Assembly (NCBI GenBank): GCA_964605665.1
Contig: CAZSDP010000016.1
Location: forward strand, 1 to 64,000
Length of the DNA stretch: 64,000 nucleotides
DNA from: CAZSDP01 sp964605665
Lineage (GTDB): Bacteria; Planctomycetota; UBA8108; UBA1146
Reading direction: 5' to 3'
Shown here: piece by piece, positions 26,474 to 35,810 of the stretch
How positions within the stretch are numbered: position 1 is the stretch's first letter
Layout: the number at the start of each line of letters is the position of its first letter
Translations under genes and position numbers: made by a program
The notes under the pieces: generated by a model
Seen by the model: the letters and a program-made list of their open reading frames with translations, nothing else
The model's database searches: none
What the model was told of the DNA's origin: nothing

Positions 26474-28327
26474 TCAGTTCGGAATCAGTTCGCCGAGGTC
26501 GATGACGTCCCCCGACAAATCGAACTCAAATTCCCCCCTGATTTGCCCACTATCGTGACTCCATTCCAAAGTTGCCGTACTCAATGGCACTGGTGGCAGT
26601 TGAAGCTCGAATACACCATCGATATCGGTCCTTCCACTTGCTAACTCCCCTGGCCAAAAAGTACCCGTAGCGTTGCAGGTAATACTTCCATTTCGAAGGG
26701 AGAGACTCGGCTCTTCGATCTTCCCCGTCACCGTGATCCCTCCCCCAACTCTCTGCCATGAGTCGTCACCAAAAGTCACGACCAACTCTCGTCCAGTGGA
26801 GGTGGCGGGCGGCATCGTGAAGTCGCGAGCCCAATAGCTGCCATCGACTTCCACGACGATCGATATATCGCTCGAGGTGTGGCCCGATGCTGCGCTCCAG
26901 ACCAGGTAGCGCTCAGGCGAGTGGGTGAACCTCAACGACCTCACCTTCAGCATCCGTCCATACCCGGTGTCGACACAATAGAAATGAAACTTCCGCTTGA
27001 GCCATCTTTGAGCAACTCGGGCTACGATGACATCTGACGGAGCGACTGCGGGTGGAGTCTCGATTTCTTTCCGCAACGGAATCTCGACATGCTGAACCTC
27101 TGCCTCGTCGGAGTGCGCGATCTTCACGGCGCGTATCCACGACTTTACGCCTGCGGGTGGATCGAGCCTAACGTAGCAATCACCCGGATCAAATCCCGAT
27201 ACGCGCAACTTCCCTTCATGAAACGGAACTTTCACCAACAAACCCTGCACCGTGGTTGGATGTAGTATGACTTTGACATCTGACCGCCTCACTTCTTGAC
27301 CTGTCTCGTCGACCAGTTGAAGAACTAAGTCCTGCCCTTTAGAGGTGCCGGGGGTGAGAACGACAGAATGCTCGAAGGGATGATCTTCCATCGCCTCTTC
27401 AATCAACTGACAGTCGTATTCTGCGAACCCTGGTGACCTGCGTTGAGCACAGGCAAGGTAAACGCAGCCCCGCGGTAATCGGTCGAAGGTGTATTCTTCT
27501 CCGGGAGAGAGCTCTCGATAGCTTGAGATCGGGGCCCATCCATTCCCCGCCTTTTTTCCTTTAATGATTTGAGGTCGACTACTCACCGAGATCTGAACAT
27601 CATCCGGCCACGTCGTCGCCGCAGCAACGTTCAACCGAAATCCGGGCTGCATTTCTATCGGCAATTCGAGCAATAGGCCGCTGCAGGGAACCACGACGTC
27701 CATCGACCACTTTACCCAACCCTCTCCTTCGAACCAAAGCTCTACCGGGAGCGGTGGCACGTCGCGAAGTGTGAAGTCCCCCGTAGCCGTGGTCTGGCCG
27801 GTGGAAAGGATCTCCCCGTTCGTGCGAGATACGGCCGTCACACTCAAGCCAGAAATCGGTCGCCCCGTCTCTTCCTCGATGACATGACCCACCACCTCGA
27901 GAGTGGCCGCCACTGAAAGCTGAGTGATCTCGCCCGGCTTCAGCAAAACTCCGAGGTTGATTGGAGCAAACCACACGTCATCGTGAGTGACCGTGACTTG
28001 AAGCGGCCGTTCTCCCACCTCAAATTGCCAGAGGCCCTCTTCCTCCTTGCCGAAGATGGGGTTTCCATCGTCGTCGAAGAGGACCACCCCCACAATCGAT
28101 GCCACGCTCCCATCGCATGAGTTCAGAAAACGGATCGAGGCCTTCCCCGGCGGAGATATGAGCACTTCTGTGATCGGGTGGTCGGTCAGATCGATCGGCT
28201 GCGTTCCGGTGGTCCCGCTTTCGACTTCAAGGGGCGACTCGGGACCGATACGAAGACCGAGCCAGTGGCCAACCAGACCACCGGTGAGCGCCACTAAAAC
28301 CACCGCAAACCAAGTTCGACGACGCAT
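26474..28327 (-). CDS. Membrane-anchored protein with carboxypeptidase-regulatory-like domain
   Basis: A 617-residue protein with an N-terminal signal-anchor (MRRRTWFAVVLVALTGGLVGHWLG) and an extracytoplasmic beta-rich body. Residues about 140-230 resemble a transthyretin-like carboxypeptidase regulatory domain (VVGHVIEEETGRPISGLSV then a GDFTLRDVPP turn), and similar blocks near the C-terminus (SGRTDIDGVFELQLPPVP) suggest repeated Ig-like modules. No enzyme motif is seen. AAAGGAG precedes the ATG at 28327. It is 29 bp downstream of the Cys-rich secreted protein gene and likely shares its promoter. Probably a surface or periplasmic structural protein; function unknown. Confidence 0.75.
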   Translation of the reverse strand: MRRRTWFAVVLVALTGGLVGHWLGLRIGPESPLEVESGTTGTQPIDLTDHPITEVLISPPGKASIRFLNSCDGSVASIVGVVLFDDDGNPIFGKEEEGLWQFEVGERPLQVTVTHDDVWFAPINLGVLLKPGEITQLSVAATLEVVGHVIEEETGRPISGLSVTAVSRTNGEILSTGQTTATGDFTLRDVPPLPVELWFEGEGWVKWSMDVVVPCSGLLLELPIEMQPGFRLNVAAATTWPDDVQISVSSRPQIIKGKKAGNGWAPISSYRELSPGEEYTFDRLPRGCVYLACAQRRSPGFAEYDCQLIEEAMEDHPFEHSVVLTPGTSKGQDLVLQLVDETGQEVRRSDVKVILHPTTVQGLLVKVPFHEGKLRVSGFDPGDCYVRLDPPAGVKSWIRAVKIAHSDEAEVQHVEIPLRKEIETPPAVAPSDVIVARVAQRWLKRKFHFYCVDTGYGRMLKVRSLRFTHSPERYLVWSAASGHTSSDISIVVEVDGSYWARDFTMPPATSTGRELVVTFGDDSWQRVGGGITVTGKIEEPSLSLRNGSITCNATGTFWPGELASGRTDIDGVFELQLPPVPLSTATLEWSHDSGQIRGEFEFDLSGDVIDLGELIPN

Positions 28328-28356
28328 GCATCTCCTTTCGTGCTCAAAGCGATCCG

Positions 28357-29490
28357 TTACCGATCGGGACACCCGCACCCAAATGCACCGGGCCAACGAG
28401 GGTTACAGAAGTGGGTCTGAAAGTTGTCTAAGTCGTATGACTGATCATTCCAGGAAGCGGAGAGCCGATCACTGCAGTTTTCAGCCCCCTCCACCAACAC
28501 CACGAGGTTCGGTTCAAACTTGGTGATCGCGCCTTGCGCGATACTCCCCCGTCTTTCGCCTCCGTTGCCGACCGCGACCCAGGCGATCCCCATCGTGTGC
28601 CTGACCGTCGTCACCACGAGGGTCTTTTCACAGAGCGACGCTGGCTGCGGCGGGTAAGTCCCTCCACTTGGACTTGGAATGCCCTCAGCCCGCACATCGC
28701 TATCGGTCACAGGAATCGTTGATTGCCCTTCAACACTCCAATCGACTCCGGCCATATCAACATTCAATCCAAAGTTAATCGTCCAACCGCTGGCAATTGA
28801 ACTACTCCACTGGCTCTTCTGATCGATGACGTGCTTGAAGACATACTTACGCGATTCGTCCGAGCAATCTTCGACAGTTACTGTCGCCTCCCAGTTGGAG
28901 TATATCTGCGCGCTTGCAAAACCCTGCGAGTTCACGACCACTTCGGATTCCGGCGTCCAGAGCATCCTCAAACGCTTGTCACACCACGGCTCTGCATCAT
29001 CGATGACGATGCAAGACGTCACGTCATCATAAAACTCAAAAGACTTGCCGTAGGTGTGCCCATCGCAACGGGTCCATGCGTTGAAGAAGCACTCGTTCAC
29101 AAAACCATCACTAAAATCGAGAGCATACGTCTCTCGATGCGCGGGACCCACCTGTCCACTGCACAGAGGCCATCCCTTACCAGCGCAGGTGTTTGTGCTC
29201 CCTGCAGTCGCACTAATCGCCGCGGGATCAGGGATGAAGTTTTGAATCACCGAGTATCCACCTGCACACTGACTATTGATGTCGTCGTCACGCATTGGGG
29301 TGTCCCACCGATGAATCGGCGTTGGGGGATGGAGCTCTGACTCGTTGATATAATCTGCCCCCCAACTGCAGGGGCTCAATGAGGCTGGCTGGGCATAAGC
29401 GGGACTCAGCACCGTTCTCTCTTCGACAGAGACCGTCACCGCGGCCCCGGTCAACATCGCAACGAACCAGACCACAAGATAGCAACGCAT
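28357..29490 (-). CDS. Secreted cysteine-rich protein of unknown function
   Basis: A 377-residue protein with a signal peptide (MRCYLVVWFVAMLTGAAVTV) and a mature part rich in cysteines spread along its length (for example CAGKGWPLC, NECFFNAWTRC, CNPRWPGAFGCGC), suggesting disulfides and life outside the cytoplasm. I recognise no family. The ATG at 29490 has GAGGTGG upstream; the frame is open another 88 codons but the signal peptide fixes the start. It is first of a two-gene unit behind a near-consensus promoter about 290 bp upstream. Confidence 0.7.
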   Translation of the reverse strand: MRCYLVVWFVAMLTGAAVTVSVEERTVLSPAYAQPASLSPCSWGADYINESELHPPTPIHRWDTPMRDDDINSQCAGGYSVIQNFIPDPAAISATAGSTNTCAGKGWPLCSGQVGPAHRETYALDFSDGFVNECFFNAWTRCDGHTYGKSFEFYDDVTSCIVIDDAEPWCDKRLRMLWTPESEVVVNSQGFASAQIYSNWEATVTVEDCSDESRKYVFKHVIDQKSQWSSSIASGWTINFGLNVDMAGVDWSVEGQSTIPVTDSDVRAEGIPSPSGGTYPPQPASLCEKTLVVTTVRHTMGIAWVAVGNGGERRGSIAQGAITKFEPNLVVLVEGAENCSDRLSASWNDQSYDLDNFQTHFCNPRWPGAFGCGCPDR

Positions 29491-29888
29491 CGTCCACCTC
29501 ACAGATTCGATTTGGCCAAGGGCAAGGAAAGAACTGACGCGGCGGTGGGCAGAGGGAGCGCTGAGAACGTGTTCAGCGCTCGAGATGCTTTCGCATTCAA
29601 GATGACGAGTTCCGCCCAAAAATCTCCGCGCCTGACCTTCCCATTGCCGTTCGGAGCGTTCCTCGCGCGGAATCACTCGCACGGAATCACTCAGACAGCG
29701 ACGGGTGGTCGGGGCGGGACCGACCTCACGGCATCCTCTTGAATGCGATCGCACTCAGAGGATCTCCGGTCGAGCGACACCTTATAGGATAGGCGTTGAC
29801 TAAAGTCAATATATAATCTATTTGCAACCCCGCCGCTCTCTCCGTGGCCGCCGGCAGGAAGTCAGGTCAGGTGGAGAGCATTCTGCGA
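29491..29888 (-). other. Leader and promoter region of the secreted-protein pair
   Basis: Holds a strong promoter and an overlapping palindrome (next entry) and a leader of nearly 290 nt without a supported gene. It also serves as the 3' flank of xseA, for which no terminator is evident. Confidence 0.5.
29781..29809 (-). promoter_or_regulatory. Near-consensus sigma-70 promoter with overlapping palindrome
   Basis: On the minus strand TTGACT, 17 bp, TATAAG, preceded by an AT-rich UP-like stretch. TTGACTAAAGTCAA at 29796-29809 is a palindrome covering the -35 element, a position where a repressor would block RNA polymerase. Confidence 0.65.
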
Positions 29889-31907
29889 TCACTCGTCACT
29901 CTCACGCTTCTCTCCGCTGGGAAGCGACCTTTTCACTTCTGCTTCGATCACTCCGTCGGAGACCTCGGCGCGCATCGTTTCGCCCCGATCGACGTCCTTC
30001 ACGCTGCGAACGGTGGAGCCGTCCTCTCTGCGGAGCCACGAGTAGCCGCGAGCCAAGACTCGTCGGGGATCGTGAGCAGCGATGCGTTGCGTGAGAGCAT
30101 CGAGGCGACCCCTCGCTTCGCGAAGGGGTCCTGCACTGCGCCGAATCGTGTCGAGTCGCGCCCGCTCCCAGCGCGCTTTCGCTTCCTCGATCACACGGTG
30201 GGCAAGACGTGAAAGCTCGGCGGAATTGCTCTCCAAACCACCGCGCGCCTGGGCCAGGCGGATCGGCACCACACTGTTCCACCGTCGCGCCTGTTCCACT
30301 TGTCGAGCCCGCGCTCGTCTCAACGCCCGGCGAACCCGCCGCGGGAGACTTTCGATCCGATCACCCTGCGCCCGCCACTCGCGTCCGATCACCTGCTTTC
30401 CCCAGCGTGGAATCCTGCCTCCGGCGCGCGTGAGGAATTCGCGTTCCAGTGACAATCGGCGTCGAAGCCCACTCCTCGCCCGTTCTCTCCAGACTGAATC
30501 GCGGGCTCGCTCCCGAGCGATGACGTTCCCCAATCGCTGACTGAGTCGCTCTGCAGCATGGGCGAGTTGATCCTCTGCATCCTCACAGAGAGAGACCAGC
30601 AACGCCGCGGCTGCGGTCGGGGTCTTCTCGGAGTGCGCGATCAAATCGAGAACGGAGCGGTCCTGTTGATGGCCGATTCCGATGACGACTTTCAAGGGGT
30701 GACGTGCGACCGCCAGCGCCAAGTCGATCGTGTCGAATCCCATCAGATCGGTCCGCGACCCCCCCCCACGTGAGATCACCAACACATCGAATTGCTCCTT
30801 GCCGCGCTCGAACTGCGCCAGGGCACGAAGCACTTCAGACTCTAAACGCTCCCCCTGTACGTGTACGTCCGCGACGTGAACGTGGAACGCAAACCCAGAT
30901 CTCTCCAACTCACTGAGAAAATCGTTATAGGCATCGCTTCCCCAGCTCGTGATCAAACCCACTCGCAAAGGAGGGGTCGGAAAAGAGAGGGAGCGATTTC
31001 GCTCGGCGAGTCCCGCTTGAGTCACCTCCCGCAGAATCCGTTCCTGGCGCAGGGCGATCTCGCCGAGAGTGAAGGTGGGATCGATCGCCTCCACGATCAA
31101 CTGATAAGATCCGGTCACCGGGTAGAGATCGACCGACACCTGAAAACGAACCCGGATCCCATCGCAGAGAGCCAAGCCGCCCCCCGCTTCGGCAAAAGTC
31201 TTCTCCACATAATTGCGGGTCTGCGCGAAGAGTACGGTCGTGACAGAAGCGCGGGCTCGATCGTCCCCCTCTTCCTTTTCGACCAGAGTAAAAAAGACAT
31301 GGGACTTATGAGCGTTTCGATCAAAGCCGACGATTTCTCCCACCACCCAAAAGGGAGCGGACATCCGACTCCGCAGCAGTGCTCGAACTCGTTCGTTGAG
31401 TGCGGAAACGGTCCAGGTTTCTTCCGGTGGAACTTCGCCGACAGGAGAAGGATCACTCGCCGAAGACTCGGCGACAAGATCGCCGCGAACTGCGGAGAGT
31501 GGTGCGACAGCCTGAACAAATTTCTCTCTGCTCCCCCTTCCTCGACCTGCGCTCGGAGCTTTCGCATCGAGCGGCTTCCGATTTTCCGGAGAGCGACCCT
31601 CGCCCTCGTCTGCGGGGGAAGCCGCTCCAGATTCGAGAAACTCCTTCACCGCAGCGGACGGGGAAAAGCCGAGGGGAAGCAATCGATGAGCAGTCTCCTC
31701 GAGAGACTCGCGAGGAACGGTCCAGATTTTCTCCTCGGGATGCCATCGGCGACCGGAGAGCCCGCGAACCAAGTCCACCAGCTGCTTGTCGTAGGAGAAT
31801 CGAATCTCGATTCGCCGTAACTCTGGGTTCCACTGGAGTTCTCGCACAGCTGATCCTCGTCCGGTTTCGCGTTCTATCGACAAGCCGATCACTCCGAGAG
31901 GCGCCAT
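29889..31907 (-). CDS. xseA: Exodeoxyribonuclease VII large subunit with N-terminal HARP-like domain
   Basis: A 672-residue protein, clearly longer than usual XseA (about 400-450). Residues about 165-250 are the OB-fold (SAPFWVVGEIVGF, SHVFFTLVE) and about 310-450 the catalytic core with GLITSWGSDAYNDFL, VLVISRGGGSRTDLMGFD and GIGHQQDRSVLDLIAHSEKTP. A long basic coiled-coil and the terminal GYSWLRREDG complete XseA. The extra N-terminus (about 22-85: RRIEIRFSYDKQLVDL, GRRWHPEEKIWTVP) matches the pattern of HARP/SMARCAL1-like domains, known for DNA annealing and fork binding, then a charged linker. GAGAGG precedes the ATG. Domain assignment of the extension is by pattern recognition. Confidence 0.88.
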   Translation of the reverse strand: MAPLGVIGLSIERETGRGSAVRELQWNPELRRIEIRFSYDKQLVDLVRGLSGRRWHPEEKIWTVPRESLEETAHRLLPLGFSPSAAVKEFLESGAASPADEGEGRSPENRKPLDAKAPSAGRGRGSREKFVQAVAPLSAVRGDLVAESSASDPSPVGEVPPEETWTVSALNERVRALLRSRMSAPFWVVGEIVGFDRNAHKSHVFFTLVEKEEGDDRARASVTTVLFAQTRNYVEKTFAEAGGGLALCDGIRVRFQVSVDLYPVTGSYQLIVEAIDPTFTLGEIALRQERILREVTQAGLAERNRSLSFPTPPLRVGLITSWGSDAYNDFLSELERSGFAFHVHVADVHVQGERLESEVLRALAQFERGKEQFDVLVISRGGGSRTDLMGFDTIDLALAVARHPLKVVIGIGHQQDRSVLDLIAHSEKTPTAAAALLVSLCEDAEDQLAHAAERLSQRLGNVIARERARDSVWRERARSGLRRRLSLEREFLTRAGGRIPRWGKQVIGREWRAQGDRIESLPRRVRRALRRARARQVEQARRWNSVVPIRLAQARGGLESNSAELSRLAHRVIEEAKARWERARLDTIRRSAGPLREARGRLDALTQRIAAHDPRRVLARGYSWLRREDGSTVRSVKDVDRGETMRAEVSDGVIEAEVKRSLPSGEKRESDE

Positions 31908-32223
31908 TTCGGCCTCTCGGGGGGCCGCTCCTTCGATTCGATCATCAGGTTCCGTACAACAGGATACGGAGAGCGATTAGGATTCCCAGTGAGACGAGGA
32001 GGGGAACACCGAGTTGGTCGGCAGGTCCCCCGGTCGACTTTGGGGCAACGCCCTCTCCCTCCCGGCGGGGGGGGCTGATTTCACTCAGCACCCAAGAGTC
32101 GATTCCAGCGATCCTGAGTCGGGCCGATCATCGACCCTCAGGCGACCGCTGGATCACCGAAGAATCCCCACTATCGTGAAGTGGAGTGGTCGCAAAACCT
32201 CCCTTCACCGACAGGAGAACCGA
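31908..32223. other. Divergent xseA-purH intergenic region
   Basis: Contains the inverted repeat TCCGTACAACAGGATACGGA near 31950-31969, a possible operator. No standard promoter pair or gene is convincing. The purH frame is open through much of it but the sequence is unlike PurH. Confidence 0.4.
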
Positions 32224-33783
32224 GTGACTCGCATCGAGCGCGCCCTGATCGCGGTGTCGGACAAGACCGGCATCGTCGAGTTTGCCCAAGGACTCACCCG
32301 CCACGGCGTGGAGATCCTCTCCACTGGTGGAACTGCCCGCACTCTTCGTGAAGGCGGAATTCAAGTCACCGAAGTCGCGGAGTTCACCGGGTCTCCTGAG
32401 ATTCTCGGCGGGCGCGTCAAAACCTTGCACCCGAAGATCCACGGCGGCATTCTCGCACGAAGAGACCGCGAGGATGACCGCGCTCAATGCGCTGAATCGG
32501 GGATCGAGCCGATCGATCTCGTCGTCGTCAATCTCTACCCATTCGAGAAGAAGGTTGCCGAAGGGATCACTCCCGAGGACGCCGTAGAGCAGATCGACAT
32601 CGGCGGTCCCACGATGATTCGAGCCGCGGCAAAGAACCACGCCCATGTCGCGGTCATCGTCGACCCAACCGATTACTCGCCGTTCCTGCAACAGCTGGAT
32701 GACTCCGGAGGATCGGTCGGGGATGAAACCCGAAGACGCCTCTCTTTGGCCGCCTTCCGTCGCACCGCTGCTTATGACGCCGCCATCTCAAACTACTTCG
32801 GCGAGATCGAAGAAGGTGAGTTCCCGTCGATTCGAACGGAACAGTGGAGTCAGGTTTCCGAGTTACGGTATGGAGAAAACCCCCACCAATCGGCCGCTTG
32901 GTACAGCCGAGTCGATGCAGACCCGATTCAACTTCCTTCGATGACAGTCCATGGTGGCAAGGCACTCAGCTACAACAACCTGCTCGATGCCGCCGCGGCG
33001 ATCGAGTGTGCCGCTGCACTGGAAGGACCAGGAGCGGTCATCGTCAAGCACTGCCTGCCCTGCGGTGCCGCAGAGAAAGAGACTCTGTCGGAGGCATTCG
33101 ACGCTGCCTTGGCGGGGGATCCCCTCTCAGCATTCGGAGGGATCGTCGCCTTCAATCAACCGCTCGATGCAGAGCTGGCGAAACGCATCTCGACTCCGAA
33201 ACTGTTCTTCGAAGTGATCCACGCCCCCGAGTTTTGTGAAGGTGCCGTCGAGCTGATTCAAAGCGGCGCGAAGTGGGGAAAGAACTGCCGAATTCTCGAA
33301 GGTGGCATCGGGAGCGGAGCCGATCGACCACACGAAATTCGAGCGGTTCCTGGCGCAATCCTGATGCAACAAAAGGATCGCCCATCGAAACCGATCAGTG
33401 AATTCGAAGTGGTGACCGATCGAGCACCCACATCAAAAGAGCTGGTCGATCTTCACTTCGGCTGGCGGGTTCTCCCCTTCGTGAAGTCGAATGGGATCCT
33501 CCTCGCCCAACAGCGTTCGGTGGTCGGAGTGGGAGCAGGACAACCGAGCCGCGTCGATTCGGTGGGGATTGCCTGCCGAAAGGCGGGAGAGAAGAGCGCG
33601 GGAGCTGCCCTGGCATCCGATGCGTTCTTCCCCTTCCCCGACGGAGTGGAAGCGGCTGCCGCCGCCGGAATCACCGCCGTCATTCAACCAGGGGGATCGA
33701 AGCGAGACCCCGAGGTGATCGAAGCCGCCAACCGCGCAGACATCGCCATGATCTTCACCGGAGAACGACATTTCCGACATTGA
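32224..33783 (+). CDS. purH: Bifunctional AICAR transformylase / IMP cyclohydrolase
   Basis: Catalyses the last two steps of IMP synthesis. The 519-residue protein has the N-terminal cyclohydrolase domain (ALIAVSDKTGIVEFA, LSTGGTARTLREGG, GGRVKTLHPKIHGGIL) and the transformylase domain with LRYGENPHQSA, the catalytic Lys-His in VKHCLPCGAA (usually KHANPCG), FVKSNGILLA and GAGQPSRVDSV. The start is the GTG at 32224, preceded by AGGAGA; 70 further upstream codons are open but unconserved. It ends 81 bp before a small membrane-protein gene. Confidence 0.96.
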   Translation: MTRIERALIAVSDKTGIVEFAQGLTRHGVEILSTGGTARTLREGGIQVTEVAEFTGSPEILGGRVKTLHPKIHGGILARRDREDDRAQCAESGIEPIDLVVVNLYPFEKKVAEGITPEDAVEQIDIGGPTMIRAAAKNHAHVAVIVDPTDYSPFLQQLDDSGGSVGDETRRRLSLAAFRRTAAYDAAISNYFGEIEEGEFPSIRTEQWSQVSELRYGENPHQSAAWYSRVDADPIQLPSMTVHGGKALSYNNLLDAAAAIECAAALEGPGAVIVKHCLPCGAAEKETLSEAFDAALAGDPLSAFGGIVAFNQPLDAELAKRISTPKLFFEVIHAPEFCEGAVELIQSGAKWGKNCRILEGGIGSGADRPHEIRAVPGAILMQQKDRPSKPISEFEVVTDRAPTSKELVDLHFGWRVLPFVKSNGILLAQQRSVVGVGAGQPSRVDSVGIACRKAGEKSAGAALASDAFFPFPDGVEAAAAAGITAVIQPGGSKRDPEVIEAANRADIAMIFTGERHFRH

Positions 33784-33864
33784 GATGATGAATGCGGGGG
33801 GTACGGCTGCGAAAAACTCGCGCTGCAACGCCTCACCTCGTGAGTCGCCCACGGAAGGGTCTTG

Positions 33865-34287
33865 ATGCTTCCAGCAATGATGCGCGCGGCACGCGCCTTC
33901 TACCTGTTGACGATCGTTATCTTAGCGATCGCTTTACTGATCCCCGCCCTCGGCTGGATCGAACGTCTCGATCAGGTGTGGGGTGAAGGACGTGCGGTCA
34001 AGATCGCCATCGGACTCGCCCTGCTCGGAGTCTTCTCCGAGCACCTCCTCGGGGCGGTCACCCGCTATCGGCAATCGGCATTGGCCCAAGCTCTTCTGCG
34101 GATGAAACCGACTCTCCGACATAAGGAAGCGATCGAAATTTTGATCCGCGCCCTCGAGAGCGACGACCAGGATGTCTCACAGAGCGCTCACCAAGAGCTT
34201 CAGCGCATCACTCAACGAGACTTCCCCGCTGACCCAGAAGTGTGGCGATCTTGGTTGAGAAGCGAAGAGAAGACGGTGACCGGCTAG
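33865..34287 (+). CDS. Small membrane protein with HEAT-like tail
   Basis: A 140-residue protein with two hydrophobic helices (about residues 10-30, FYLLTIVILAIALLIPALGW, and 43-60, VKIAIGLALLGVFSEHLLG) and a soluble C-terminal half with a HEAT/Armadillo-like segment (AIEILIRALESDDQDVSQSA). GGAAGG precedes the ATG at 33865; a TTG one codon earlier is less likely. It may be co-transcribed with purH and is convergent with lepB. Family and role not recognised. Confidence 0.65.
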   Translation: MLPAMMRAARAFYLLTIVILAIALLIPALGWIERLDQVWGEGRAVKIAIGLALLGVFSEHLLGAVTRYRQSALAQALLRMKPTLRHKEAIEILIRALESDDQDVSQSAHQELQRITQRDFPADPEVWRSWLRSEEKTVTG

Positions 34288-34314
34288 AGACTCCCTCGAG
34301 GAATCGGTCGAGAC

Positions 34315-34947
34315 TCAAAAGGCCGTGATGGCATCGAGTGGCCAAAGTCTCAGCAGAACCCGCCCACGCACTCGGTCCGCCTCTACCGCCCCAAAGTGGC
34401 GACTATCTTTGCTCTGAGGGCGGTTGTCCCCAAGGACGAATATATGCCCGGGAGGGATGGTGAACTCATCGTCCTCGTGATAGAGGCCACGGAGGGCGTA
34501 CTTCTCTTTCAGCGGCTCCCCGTTGCGATAAACGCGATCACCTCGTAACACGATCCGGTCCCCTGCGACCCCGATGATCCGCTTGACGAGATTACGGCTG
34601 GAATCGATCGGCGACGTGAAGATCACCATGTCGCCCCACTCCAGATCGGTCAGAGCGGGACCGAGCTTGTCGATAACAACCCGCTCGCCGTCGTGAAGCG
34701 TCGGCTCCATCGAGCTGCCACTGATCGCATAGACTTGAGTGACGAAGGTGTGGAGTCCTAAGGCGAGCGGAACCGCGAGGCCGAAGACGATCACGAGCTC
34801 GATCAGCAATCGCTTCAAGGTGATCTTCCGCACCAATGCGGCGCCCTTCGCAACTGAGGAATTCTCTCCTGAGTCCTCACCCTCCCCATCCGAGTCCGGT
34901 GGCGTCGGCTCAAGGGGCAGACGCGACGGTGGAAGGGGTGGCTGCAT
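34315..34947 (-). CDS. lepB: Signal peptidase I
   Basis: Membrane serine protease that removes signal peptides. The 210-residue protein has an acidic cytoplasmic N-terminus, one transmembrane helix (about 47-68), the catalytic Ser79 in SGSSMEPTL, catalytic Lys122 in NLVKRIIGVAGD, and box E GDNRPQSKDSRHFG. The Ser-Lys dyad and boxes B to E are intact. CGGAGG precedes the ATG. It is convergent with the small membrane-protein gene. Confidence 0.95.
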   Translation of the reverse strand: MQPPLPPSRLPLEPTPPDSDGEGEDSGENSSVAKGAALVRKITLKRLLIELVIVFGLAVPLALGLHTFVTQVYAISGSSMEPTLHDGERVVIDKLGPALTDLEWGDMVIFTSPIDSSRNLVKRIIGVAGDRIVLRGDRVYRNGEPLKEKYALRGLYHEDDEFTIPPGHIFVLGDNRPQSKDSRHFGAVEADRVRGRVLLRLWPLDAITAF

Positions 34948-35085
34948 CGAGAAGACCTCCGGGGCAATGATCTGCGGGTTCCGTCAGCGACGGGTGCCAG
35001 CGGCGGCCAGAATGACTCGCCGGCGAGAGCAAAGATCGATCATAGCACACCGCTCCCATCCTCGCCGAAAAAGGGATCAGAAGCG

Positions 35086-35107
35086 GGGCGGGCCCGAAGA
35101 CCCGCCC
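35086..35107 (-). terminator. GC-rich hairpin after dockerin gene
   Basis: GGGCGGG and CCCGCCC pair around an 8-base loop 40 bp past the stop of the second dockerin-type gene; a CTTTTT run follows about 18 bases later on the minus strand. Possible terminator separating it from lepB. Confidence 0.4.
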
Positions 35108-35147
35108 GGCCACTGAATAGCGAAGGGGCCCCGACTGAGTCTGAGAC

Positions 35148-35810
35148 TCACGGGGTTCTGGCTGCTGCGAGGAGCCCGAGAGTCCGTGCATATCCGGCTT
35201 GAGCCTGGACTTGCAGGAAAGGACTCGGCGCTGCCGCCGAAATCGGAACACTCACAGGGTTCTTCACCGAGGGGGTCCCACTCCCGGGAGAGGGAGGGGG
35301 TGCTGGAGCATCCACAACCTCTTGGGCGAACATTTGGGTCGCATCCGCGATGTCGACGACTCCGTCCCCATTGACGTCAGCCAGCTCGCTCGAGACTGGA
35401 GCCTCTCCACCTCCGAAGAGATAGGAGAGAAGCATCTGACCGTCGGCACTCCCGACGATCCCATCGCCATTGAGATCCCCGAGTTTCGCCTCGGGAGGCG
35501 GGGAAGCTGGGGAACGGGTCGGCGTCGCCGAAGGCGGAATCGCCGGTTGAGGGGTGGGTGAACTCGGAGCTGGAGTCTTCACCGGTTTTCCAAGAGTCGG
35601 ACGTGCCGCGCCTGCGGAGGCCCGCGGAGGTGTCGCCAACGCCGCTCTTGCCTGGGGAGAGGTCTTCCCCGCATTCCCCAATTTGCTGCCAGATGTCAAC
35701 AAAGCGGGGCCGGTTCCACGAACCGGTCCTCCGGCACTGGCTCCACCCGATGCTCCCCGGCTCGCCCAGACCGGCATCGGTCCGTTGGCGGACGGGTTCA
35801 CAGTGGCCAT
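35148..35810 (-). CDS. Pro/Ala-rich protein with dockerin-type repeats
   Basis: A 220-residue low-complexity protein. Residues 1-105 are rich in Pro, Ala, Ser and Gly (APSSPTPQPAIPPSATPTRS) with no recognisable signal peptide; residues about 108-168 are a pair of calcium-binding EF-hand-like dockerin repeats, GDLNGDGIVGSADGQMLLSYL and ADVNGDGVVDIADATQMF; the tail is again Pro-rich. Dockerin repeats are usually extracellular, so the lack of an export signal is odd; either the start lies elsewhere or it uses another route. AAAGGAGATGCG precedes the ATG, which supports the start used. Confidence 0.7.
   Translation of the reverse strand: MATVNPSANGPMPVWASRGASGGASAGGPVRGTGPALLTSGSKLGNAGKTSPQARAALATPPRASAGAARPTLGKPVKTPAPSSPTPQPAIPPSATPTRSPASPPPEAKLGDLNGDGIVGSADGQMLLSYLFGGGEAPVSSELADVNGDGVVDIADATQMFAQEVVDAPAPPPSPGSGTPSVKNPVSVPISAAAPSPFLQVQAQAGYARTLGLLAAARTP

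Noticed and set aside
32014..32223. N-terminal extension of PurH by 70 residues
   Set aside because: Not conserved; the GTG at 32224 has an AGGAGA site and fits PurH length.
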